Part shown: positions 52,515-61,964 of the stretch, one piece after another
Layout of the letters: each line of letters begins with the position of its first letter
Position numbering within the stretch: the first letter of the stretch is position 1
Source: Mangrovimicrobium sp033283265
GTDB lineage: Bacteria; Pseudomonadota; Gammaproteobacteria; Pseudomonadales; Halieaceae
Length of the DNA: 64,000 nt
NCBI GenBank assembly: GCA_033283265.1
Contig: JAWMQN010000001.1
Location: forward strand, 868,001 to 932,000
Reading direction: 5' to 3'
Notes under the pieces: generated by a model
What the model was told of the DNA's origin: nothing
The model's input: only the letters and a program-made list of their open reading frames with translations
Databases searched by the model: none
Made by a program: the position numbers and the translations under genes

Positions 52515-54338
52515 TCAGGTTCCGGCGAAGCGCAGCAGCCCGTGGCCGTAGGTGTCGTCGCGGCCGGGGGGGCCGAGGTCCTGGGCGGCGCTGTAGAGCA
52601 GCCCCATGACGTCGCTGCCGGGTTGTTGCCGGCGCAGTACGGCGGCGGCGGTGGCGGCGAAGGGCACGGCAAAAGAGGTGCCTGAAGACGCCGCGTAGCC
52701 CCCGCCGGCCTTGGCGTGCCGCAGGCCGACTCCCGGGGCAGCGATGTCGAGATAAGCACCGCGATTGGCCAGCCGGAAGATGCGCTGGCTCTGGTCTACC
52801 GCGGTTACCGCCACCACGGAGTCGTAGGCCGCCGGGTACATCGGCCCGGCCACCGGGCCGCCATTACCGGCCGCGGCCATGACCAGCATCTTGCGCTCCT
52901 GGGTCCGCTTGAGCGCCGCTTCCAGCAGGCGGTTGGGCGGCCCGGCGAGGCTGATATTGATGACGTCCACCTCGCTGGACATGAGCCAGTCGAGGGCCCG
53001 GATCAGGCTCACTGTCGAGGCGATTTCCCCGCGTTCGACGTCCTGCTGGAACACCGCGGCAGCAAACACCTCCGCCTCGGGATCGAGGCCCTGGTACTCG
53101 GCGCTGTTGGCCACCAGGATGGAGGCGATCGCAGTGCCGTGGAAGCGCGGCATCTCAGCCCCCTCGGCGACGAAGCTGCGGGTCTGGATCCGGGCGCCAG
53201 TGAGCGAGGGGTGAGCGGTATCGACCAGGCTGTCGATCATGCCGATACGCACCTTGGCCGGTTCGCCGGCGGATATGGCCGCTGGCAGGCGGGCCGCCTC
53301 GCGGGGGCTTATCCCGTTCTCGGCGACGGCGAGATCTGCGCCCGCGGTGTAGATATGGTTGAGGTCGACCTCGGCGCGGTCCTTGCCGACCACGTCGAGC
53401 ACGCCGCGGCGCACTTCGGTGATATCGAAGCTGGAGGGGCCCGCCACTTCCGCCAGGCGCATGCCGAGCGCCGGCAATTCGGTAATGGTATCGAACAGGT
53501 AGCCCTGCTCGGCGAGTTCGTCGAAGACCTGCGGCTCGGCCATCACCAGCCACTGGTCGCTGTTGATACGCTCTTCGTCGGCTTCGAGCGTACTCTCGAG
53601 ATCGTCGAGGATGGCGTCAACCTCGTTGTCGAGGTGCTCACCGACAGCTTCCGTGGCGCGGATTTCACTGGCGGAGGCGATGGAATCGACGATCCGCGAC
53701 TCGACGCGGTCCTCGACACCGGATTCGACCACCTGCTCGACCTGGGTCTGTACCTGCGACTCCAGCCCGGCCTCTACCTCTTCCTGCACCTCTTCCTCGA
53801 GGTCCTCCTCCAGGCTGGCGGCCACGCCGTCCTCTACCTTGGCGGCGACGCTGTCCTCGATCGAGGACTGCACGCTCTCCTCGACATTGTCTTCCAGTTC
53901 CTCGGTGACGGTCTCGGCAATCTGCTCTTCAACCGTCTCCTCGAGCTCGTCAGAGATGGTCTCCTCGACCACTTCGTCGGTGCTCTCCTCCACCTCTTCC
54001 TCGATGTTCTCGGCGAGTTGCTCCTCGAGCTTGCGCTCGATCAGCGCTTCCAGCGCGGGGTCGTTGCCGAGAACCAGCTCATCGATCTGCTCCTCTACCG
54101 CGTCTTCGGTAGCGTCGACGACCTCCTCCTGCACTTCCTCCTGGACCTGCTCTTCGACTTCGTCTTCGATCTGGTCTTCAATTGGGAAGTCGGTGCCGGT
54201 AAGCTCGCCGGGCACCTGGGCCTGGAGCGCTGCGGGGAGAGTGAGGAACAGGGCCAGTGAGGCGCTCGCCAGAAGGCTGCGCCTGAGCCATGAACCTGTG
54301 GGGAAAGTCTTGGTTTTCAAACGGTTGCGTTGATTCAT
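52515..54338 (-). CDS. S8 (subtilisin-like) serine peptidase with long acidic four-residue-periodic N-terminal region
   Basis: A 607-residue exported protein: signal peptide (about 1-41, ending ALQAQ), then about 210 residues very rich in Glu with Val/Ile at nearly every fourth position (DQIEDEVEEQVQEEVQEEV), then a subtilase domain. The catalytic triad is D369 (IGMIDSLVD), H400 (FHGTAIASI) and S555 (SSGTSFAVPFA), with the oxyanion Asn in AAAGNGG. It should be periplasmic or secreted. It is divergent from an ECF sigma/anti-sigma pair across a 123-base gap with nested inverted repeats, so control by that sigma factor, or cleavage of the anti-sigma, is a reasonable hypothesis. Confidence 0.9.
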   Translation of the reverse strand: MNQRNRLKTKTFPTGSWLRRSLLASASLALFLTLPAALQAQVPGELTGTDFPIEDQIEDEVEEQVQEEVQEEVVDATEDAVEEQIDELVLGNDPALEALIERKLEEQLAENIEEEVEESTDEVVEETISDELEETVEEQIAETVTEELEDNVEESVQSSIEDSVAAKVEDGVAASLEEDLEEEVQEEVEAGLESQVQTQVEQVVESGVEDRVESRIVDSIASASEIRATEAVGEHLDNEVDAILDDLESTLEADEERINSDQWLVMAEPQVFDELAEQGYLFDTITELPALGMRLAEVAGPSSFDITEVRRGVLDVVGKDRAEVDLNHIYTAGADLAVAENGISPREAARLPAAISAGEPAKVRIGMIDSLVDTAHPSLTGARIQTRSFVAEGAEMPRFHGTAIASILVANSAEYQGLDPEAEVFAAAVFQQDVERGEIASTVSLIRALDWLMSSEVDVINISLAGPPNRLLEAALKRTQERKMLVMAAAGNGGPVAGPMYPAAYDSVVAVTAVDQSQRIFRLANRGAYLDIAAPGVGLRHAKAGGGYAASSGTSFAVPFAATAAAVLRRQQPGSDVMGLLYSAAQDLGPPGRDDTYGHGLLRFAGT

Positions 54339-54382
54339 TTATGGAGCCACCGTAGTAAACAAACGTGTAAGGTCTGTATAAA

Positions 54383-54442
54383 AGACGTCCCGGGCAAATT
54401 AAAATTCCCTCCGGGGGAATAAAATGCTGCACTGGGACGTCT
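54383..54442. promoter_or_regulatory. Nested inverted repeats between the peptidase and sigma-factor genes
   Basis: Outer perfect 9-base arms AGACGTCCC (54383-54391) and GGGACGTCT (54434-54442) enclose a second repeat, ATTCCC-TCCGG-GGGAAT (54404-54420). Both repeats are nearly concentric. They occupy most of the 123-base divergent gap and end about 20 bases before the sigma-factor start. They could be two operators or a long RNA hairpin in the sigma-gene leader. Confidence 0.6.
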
Positions 54443-54461
54443 CAATTTTAACAGGAAAGTG

Positions 54462-54965
54462 ATGGCTGCGCTCAGCAAAACACAGCGGGAAGATCTGATG
54501 GCAGAGTTGGGCGGCCTGCGCCGCTTCTGCTACTCGCTGACCGGCAACAAGGCCGACACGGACGACCTGCTGCAGAGTACCGTCGAACGGATTCTGCAGA
54601 AAGGCATGCCCGAGGGCGCCGACCCGGTGAAATGGAGTTACCGGGTCTGCCGCAACGCCTGGATAGACGAACTGCGTTCCCGCGAGGTGCGCGCCCGCTA
54701 CCCGGAAGTCGCCGACGAGGAACTGGCGGCGCAGGCGACAGACGCTGTCGCCGAGAGCGAGCGCCAGATGGCCGCGGTATCCGCGGCGCTGGAGAAGCTG
54801 CCCGAGGAGCAACGCAAGGCGCTGGTCCTGGTAACTGTGGACGGCAAGACCTACGCGGAGGCCGCTGCGATCCTGGATGTACCGGTGGGTACGGTGATGA
54901 GCCGGATAGCCCGCGCGAGGAAGCAGCTGTTACAACTATTGAACCCGGGGATTACGGGCCCATGA
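54462..54965 (+). CDS. ECF-type RNA polymerase sigma factor
   Basis: A 167-residue sigma-70 family factor. Region 2 is seen in LRRFCYSLTGNKADTDDLLQ to YRVCRNAWIDELRSREVRAR (about residues 18-75) and region 4 in AALEKLPEEQRKALVLVTVD, TYAEAAAILDVPVGTVMSRI and ARARKQLLQ (about 108-160). There is no region 3 and no extra C-terminal domain. ATG at 54462 follows AGGAAA. It overlaps the putative anti-sigma gene by ATGA, the usual arrangement. Confidence 0.92.
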   Translation: MAALSKTQREDLMAELGGLRRFCYSLTGNKADTDDLLQSTVERILQKGMPEGADPVKWSYRVCRNAWIDELRSREVRARYPEVADEELAAQATDAVAESERQMAAVSAALEKLPEEQRKALVLVTVDGKTYAEAAAILDVPVGTVMSRIARARKQLLQLLNPGITGP

Positions 54966-55669
54966 GACCAGACATGACCGACAACGATTTTGCCTTGCTC
55001 TCCCAGTACCTGGACGGCGAACTGGATGAACTGTCCACCCGCCGGGTAGAGCAGCGCCTTGGCAGCGAACCCGCCCTGCGTGAAACCCTGCAAGAGTTGG
55101 CGACCCTCGACCAGCAGATCCAGCAGGCCTTCCTCGCCAGCGGTGCAGTCCCGGCCCACGTCGCCGAGATGCTGCGCCCCGCACCGGCTCGCAAAGCCAA
55201 TTCCGGCAGGCGTATCTGGGGCTACGCAGCGGCGGCCTCCGTGGCGGCCATCGCCGGCCTGATCGCCACCCTGCAGGTACCGCAACCGGGCAACAGCGGC
55301 CCCACCATCGCCGAAGTCCTGGAGATCACCCCCTCCAGCGCCGAGGTTTGGCACCCGCTCAGCGACGGCAAGCGTATCCGGCCGATCCTGAGTTTCCGCG
55401 ATGTCGACGGCGCCTGGTGCCGGGAATTCCTGCTCGACAACCACGGCGAGGGCTCCCGCGGTGTCGCCTGTCGCGACGCCGGCAAGTGGGAAACCCGTAT
55501 CGCAGTGAGCGCCGATCTGCCCGGCAGCCAGTACGACTACCGCCCCGCGTCGTCCTCCGATGTCGACGCCGTGGCCGACTACACCGCCCGGCGGGCTGAC
55601 GGAATCGCGCTCTCCGCGGGCGAGGAATCAAAGCTTATCGCCGCCGACTGGCAGGAGGCGGATCGCTAG
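54962..55669 (+). CDS. Putative membrane anti-sigma factor
   Basis: A 235-residue protein with an anti-sigma-like N-terminal domain (LLSQYLDGELDELSTRRVEQ, RLGSEPALRETLQELATLDQ), one membrane helix (IWGYAAAASVAAIAGLIATL, about residues 82-101) and a periplasmic domain of about 130 residues with two cysteines (GAWCREF and GVACRDAGKW) that might form a disulfide or sense redox state. It lacks the HxxxCxxC zinc motif of ZAS anti-sigma factors. It should hold the ECF factor at the membrane until an envelope signal releases it. Confidence 0.85.
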   Translation: MRPDMTDNDFALLSQYLDGELDELSTRRVEQRLGSEPALRETLQELATLDQQIQQAFLASGAVPAHVAEMLRPAPARKANSGRRIWGYAAAASVAAIAGLIATLQVPQPGNSGPTIAEVLEITPSSAEVWHPLSDGKRIRPILSFRDVDGAWCREFLLDNHGEGSRGVACRDAGKWETRIAVSADLPGSQYDYRPASSSDVDAVADYTARRADGIALSAGEESKLIAADWQEADR

Positions 55670-55699
55670 CCCCGATTTTCAGGTCCACGAACCTTATCT

Positions 55700-55729
55700 G
55701 GCCGCTTGCTCACGCAGCGGCCTTTTTTT
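55700..55729 (+). terminator. Rho-independent terminator of the sigma/anti-sigma operon
   Basis: GGCCGCT (55700-55706), a 9-base loop, AGCGGCC (55716-55722) and seven T residues: a perfect intrinsic terminator, 30 bases after the anti-sigma stop codon. Confidence 0.92.
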
Positions 55730-55810
55730 GCCCGGGCGAGACAGTACCGGCGTCGCAATTGTGCGATTGATGGCTGAATCGGGTGAGCTTGATAGGGAGG
55801 GGGTAAGATA

Positions 55811-55845
55811 CAGGGCCTGTCGCCCCATGTAGACGACAGGCCCTG
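55811..55845. ncRNA. Strong 12-bp hairpin (candidate structured RNA, part 1)
   Basis: CAGGGCCTGTCG (55811-55822), loop of 11 bases, CGACAGGCCCTG (55834-55845): a perfect 12-base stem with no T-run. It lies beyond the terminator of the sigma operon and 47 bases before a second perfect hairpin, so the two may belong to one small RNA or to a REP-like element. Confidence 0.4.
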
Positions 55846-55892
55846 GAGTCCAGGGCGGAGGGCTAGCGGTCCCCGCACTGTGAGGTCGAAAT

Positions 55893-55923
55893 GCAGGCTC
55901 CCGGAGATTCTCCAGGAGCCTGC
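55893..55923. ncRNA. Strong 9-bp hairpin (candidate structured RNA, part 2)
   Basis: GCAGGCTCC (55893-55901), 13-base loop, GGAGCCTGC (55915-55923). The loop itself contains GGAG-ATT-CTCC, giving an alternative fold. It pairs in location with the hairpin at 55811-55845. No terminator-like T-run follows. Confidence 0.4.
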
Positions 55924-56101
55924 GAAAGAGGGTGAGGTCTGCGGTGACAAGCACGCATTCTATGTTGGCTCTGCGGCCGGCGATGCGTACCCAAATACTT
56001 GCCACCCGTTACCTCTGGTGTGGTGTTTCACTCCACTCTACAGGGTTAACGGATGACCCCCCGGATCTATTCCCCACCGGGGGCAAAAAAATTCAATTTT
56101 T

Positions 56102-58825
<2,724 letters not shown>

Positions 58826-58910
58826 TGATACCTCCGGGTTGGCCCGCCGGCTGCGCGGCGGGCTATGCTGTAAGGGTATTCGCCACTTAACTATAGCAGG
58901 GGGCCAAAGC

Positions 58911-60278
58911 ATGGCGCAGCGCACTGAACACGACAGCATGGGTGAGGTGCAGGTACCGCTGGACGCACTTTACGGTGCCCAGACCCAGCGCGCGGTGAAC
59001 AACTTCGGCCTCGCGGGGAGGCCCATGCCGGCGGGCTTCATCCGCAGCCTCGCGGCGATCAAGGCCGCCGCCGCCCGGGCCAACGCCGAGTGCGCTGCGC
59101 TGCCCGCCGACATTGCCGAGGCGCTCGCTGCCGCCGCCGAAGCCATCCGCGCCGGCGACCATGCCGACCAGTTCCCCATACCGGTGTTCCAGACCGGCTC
59201 CGGCACCAGCAGCAACATGAACATGAACGAGGTCCTCGCCCACCTCGCCAGCGAGGCCAGTGGCATCGCCATCCATCCCAACGATCACGCCAACTGCAGC
59301 CAGAGCAGCAACGACGTGGTGCCGAGCGCCATCCAGGTAGCCGCGATGTGCGCCCTCGCCCGGGACCTCGAACCGGCACTGGCGCAGCTGCTAACGACAC
59401 TCGAGACGCGCGCCGCCGAGCTCAATCACATCACCAAGACCGGCCGTACCCACCTGATGGATGCCATGCCCCTGACCTTCGGCCAGGAGATCAGCGGCTG
59501 GCTGCGCCAGCTGGAGGAATGCCGTCAGCGGCTGGCCGAAGCCCGGCCGCGCCTCGCCCAGCTGCCGATTGGCGGCTCCGCCATCGGCACCGGGGTGAAC
59601 GTACCCGCGGACTACCCGGCCCGCTGCGCCGCCCATCTGGGCGCAGCGCTGGAACTGCCCTTCCAGGCCTGTGACAACCCCTACTCGCGCATGGCCGGGC
59701 AGGACGTCGCCCTCGAGGTGTCCGCCGCGCTGCGCGCCCTCGCGGTGGCGCTGAGCAAGCTCAACAACGACCTGCGCTGGATGTCCTCCGGGCCGCTCTC
59801 CGGCCTGTCGGAGATCACCCTCGAGGCCCTGCAGCCCGGCTCATCGATCATGCCCGGCAAGGTCAACCCGGTGCTGCCCGAGGCGGTGCTGATGATCGCG
59901 GCGGACGTGATCGGCAACGACGCCAGCGTCGCGCTGGCCGCGCAATCGGGCAGCTTCCAGCTCAACGTGATGCTGCCGCTGATCGCGGAGAAACTGCTGG
60001 CCAGCATCGATGGCCTCAGCTGGGCCTGCCGGGCCAGTGCGCAATGCGTCGCCGGTTTCACGGTGAATGTCGAGCGGGTAGAGGCGAGCCTCGCCGCCAA
60101 CCCGATCCTGGTGACGGCGCTGAACGCCCGCATTGGCTACGAGAAGGCCGCGGCTATCGCCAAGCGGGCCTATGCCGAAAAGCGGCCGGTGCTCGATGTG
60201 GCTGTGGAAGACACCGACATCCCGCGCGAAGAGCTAGCCGCCATTCTCGACCCGCGCCGGCTGACCGGAGCGGACTAG
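58911..60278 (+). CDS. fumC: Fumarate hydratase, class II
   Basis: A 455-residue iron-free fumarase that hydrates fumarate to malate. Seen: TEHDSMGEVQVPLDALYGAQ, FQTGSGTSSNMNMNEVLAHL, GRTHLMDAMPLTFGQEISGW with the catalytic histidine and the superfamily signature GSSIMPGKVNPVLPEA. The length and ending fit FumC. It is divergent from acnA with 85 bases between starts, so two TCA-cycle genes share one control region. Confidence 0.96.
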   Translation: MAQRTEHDSMGEVQVPLDALYGAQTQRAVNNFGLAGRPMPAGFIRSLAAIKAAAARANAECAALPADIAEALAAAAEAIRAGDHADQFPIPVFQTGSGTSSNMNMNEVLAHLASEASGIAIHPNDHANCSQSSNDVVPSAIQVAAMCALARDLEPALAQLLTTLETRAAELNHITKTGRTHLMDAMPLTFGQEISGWLRQLEECRQRLAEARPRLAQLPIGGSAIGTGVNVPADYPARCAAHLGAALELPFQACDNPYSRMAGQDVALEVSAALRALAVALSKLNNDLRWMSSGPLSGLSEITLEALQPGSSIMPGKVNPVLPEAVLMIAADVIGNDASVALAAQSGSFQLNVMLPLIAEKLLASIDGLSWACRASAQCVAGFTVNVERVEASLAANPILVTALNARIGYEKAAAIAKRAYAEKRPVLDVAVEDTDIPREELAAILDPRRLTGAD

Positions 60279-60294
60279 CCGATCGGCGGCATTT

Positions 60295-60663
60295 TCAGTC
60301 GAGACGGAAACCGATGTACTGGCGCCGGCGAAACTTGCCGGTGAGTTTGGAGCCCAGGTCGGTAATCCACATCTGCAGCCCGTACTTCGCCCGCAGGGCG
60401 GCGAGAGCGGCGGCCTCCTCCTGCGCGTCGTCAACCAGCCAGGCCGTGGCGCCCTGCACTTCCCCGGTAGGCGTGCCGGAGAAGGTGCAGGGTGCCACCC
60501 GGCACTGGCTGAAGTTGCGCAAGCGCTTGACCTTGCCGGCGGCGCCCGCACTGAAGATGTAGAAACCCTTGCCGCCGGGCGCGAACCAGACCGGCGTGGC
60601 GACCCAGTCGCCGTTGCGTTTCAGGGTCGAGAAACTGATGTACCTGGCCTCTTTCAGCGTCAT
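60295..60663 (-). CDS. PPOX-class FMN/F420-binding split-barrel protein
   Basis: A 122-residue protein of the pyridoxamine-5'-phosphate-oxidase-like fold: MTLKEARYISFSTLKRNGDW, VATPVWFAPGGKGFYIFSAG and AAGKVKRLRNFSQCRVAPCT. Small members of this family bind FMN, F420 or heme and are often annotated as F420-dependent; the cofactor cannot be settled here. It converges on fumC with 16 bases between the stop codons. Confidence 0.82.
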   Translation of the reverse strand: MTLKEARYISFSTLKRNGDWVATPVWFAPGGKGFYIFSAGAAGKVKRLRNFSQCRVAPCTFSGTPTGEVQGATAWLVDDAQEEAAALAALRAKYGLQMWITDLGSKLTGKFRRRQYIGFRLD

Positions 60664-60697
60664 GCCGCCATCTCCCCCACTGCCCTGGTTAATTCAA

Positions 60698-61612
60698 TTA
60701 TTCGACCGTGAACGGCAGCAGGAAACCCGCTTCCTGCGGCGCCGGCATCTCGGCAATAAACGCGTAGTCACCCGGCGCAAGGTCGACGGAAAGAAATGCG
60801 CTACTGCCCGCGGGCAGATCCTGCACGCCACCGAGGAAGCTAACGGGCGACGGATCCTGCAAGCCCGTCGGCGTGCGCCAGTCCATCCAGGCCGTGGCCT
60901 GCGCGATACTCTGCGGGCCATCGACACGCATCAGGTGGACATCGTTGCCCACGTAGGAAGGCAGGGCCTGCTGTTCGACGAAATCGACGCGGATGGTATT
61001 GCTGCCCGCTCGCAGCTCACCCTCGACCAGCCGGTATCCCTTGTTGCTGATCTCGAGGATGGCGGTCGCCTCCGGCTCTGTTTTTGCCGCATCCACTGCC
61101 GTGACCGCGAGCGGCATCAGCATGCCGATCGCACCGGGACCAGGGCTGGTGGTGTGGAAGACACCGTCATACTTGATATAACACTCGACGATGTACTCCC
61201 CCGGCTCGAGATAGAGCGTGAGTTCGCTGCTCAGCCCCGGCGAGAGCAAGCCCGGGCCGCCCATCCGCCGGAGTTCCGCCAGCCAGGGAGGAAACGTCGC
61301 CAGGGCCGCGTTGGCGGCCTCCTCGTCCCCCGTATTCAGCGCATCCATGAGCACCTGGAAAGGCTGGGCGAGTTCGCTCGAAAAACGCTGGACGTCGACA
61401 CCCTCAGGCGGCGCGTCGATCAACGCGAAGTGGGTCATCGCTGAATTGTTGCTGAAAGTAAATGTCGTCCAGCCGCCGCTCACCGTCGACGGCCCCTCGA
61501 ACTGCATGCCCACCGCGCGCAGGTCCACCCCGGAGTCGGCCGCCACTGCTGCCCGCGCCAATGCCAAAAACAGCACCAACGCGCTGAGCACCCCCTTTTG
61601 TACCCCACCCAT
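60698..61612 (-). CDS. Secreted beta-rich protein, function unknown
   Basis: A 304-residue protein with a signal peptide (about 1-24, VLSALVLFLALARAAVAAD). The N-terminal half resembles a cupredoxin-like sandwich (VSGGWTTFTFSNNSAMTHFA, LTLYLEPGEYIVECYIKYDG), without the Cys/His/Met set of a type 1 copper site. The second half repeats the idea (SFLGGVQDLPAGSSAFLSVD, LAPGDYAFIAEMPAPQEAGF). I do not recognise a named family. The ATG at 61612 is preceded by GAGGGC; a GTG two codons earlier is possible. Confidence 0.75.
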   Translation of the reverse strand: MGGVQKGVLSALVLFLALARAAVAADSGVDLRAVGMQFEGPSTVSGGWTTFTFSNNSAMTHFALIDAPPEGVDVQRFSSELAQPFQVLMDALNTGDEEAANAALATFPPWLAELRRMGGPGLLSPGLSSELTLYLEPGEYIVECYIKYDGVFHTTSPGPGAIGMLMPLAVTAVDAAKTEPEATAILEISNKGYRLVEGELRAGSNTIRVDFVEQQALPSYVGNDVHLMRVDGPQSIAQATAWMDWRTPTGLQDPSPVSFLGGVQDLPAGSSAFLSVDLAPGDYAFIAEMPAPQEAGFLLPFTVE

Positions 61613-61686
61613 GTACACTGCCCTCGAAAGCTTTATCCGCAGTGTAGTGGCAATTTGCCTGGCGCGCAGAGCGGGGACGACCTTCC

Positions 61687-61896
61687 ATGCGACAAGCCAT
61701 CACAGGGTTTCATCTCGACCAGCAAGAGGACTGGGTGGCGCGACTGGCCTGCGGCCACTGCCAGCATGTACGCCACAACCCACCCTGGGTGATGCGGCCG
61801 TGGACGCAATCTGCAGAGGGAAGAGAGGCGATGATCGGACACCCGCTGGAGTGCAGGAAATGCGATGAAGGAGCGCCGCGGGACTGGGAGGACTGA
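61687..61896 (+). CDS. DUF3565 family small protein
   Basis: A 69-residue protein with the DUF3565 pattern: AITGFHLDQQEDWVARLACG, HCQHVRHNPPWVMRPW and the closing HPLECRKCDEG. Four cysteines and several histidines could bind zinc. Function unknown; the family is widespread in Proteobacteria. It is divergent from the secreted-protein gene with 74 bases between them. Confidence 0.85.
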   Translation: MRQAITGFHLDQQEDWVARLACGHCQHVRHNPPWVMRPWTQSAEGREAMIGHPLECRKCDEGAPRDWED

Positions 61897-61964
61897 GCCT
61901 TCAACTCCAGTTACGCATTGCTGTCCGCCTGCCCGGATAGGGATCCCGGCCCGGGCGTCGAGCA

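Larger units (their letters stand above)
55670..56101. other. Convergent intergenic region with three hairpins, no gene
   Basis: This 432-base gap between the anti-sigma gene and aconitase has no supported protein gene. It holds a classical terminator (55700-55729) and two further strong hairpins (55811-55845 and 55893-55923). Near the aconitase end there is an A/T-rich palindrome AAAAAAATT-C-AATTTTTTT starting at 56087. Overall GC content falls toward the right end. Confidence 0.6.

Noticed and set aside
55694..56005. 103-residue minus-strand open frame in the gap before aconitase
   Set aside because: It runs through two perfect hairpins, has no ribosome site and no recognisable family.
60278..60287. 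GCCGATCGGC palindrome between fumC and the PPOX gene as a bidirectional terminator
   Set aside because: Too short, no loop and no T-run of useful length.
61931..61956. GCCCGG/CCGGGC repeat between DUF3565 and the TPR regulator as a terminator
   Set aside because: Only six-base arms and no T-run; it may form a hairpin but the evidence is weak.
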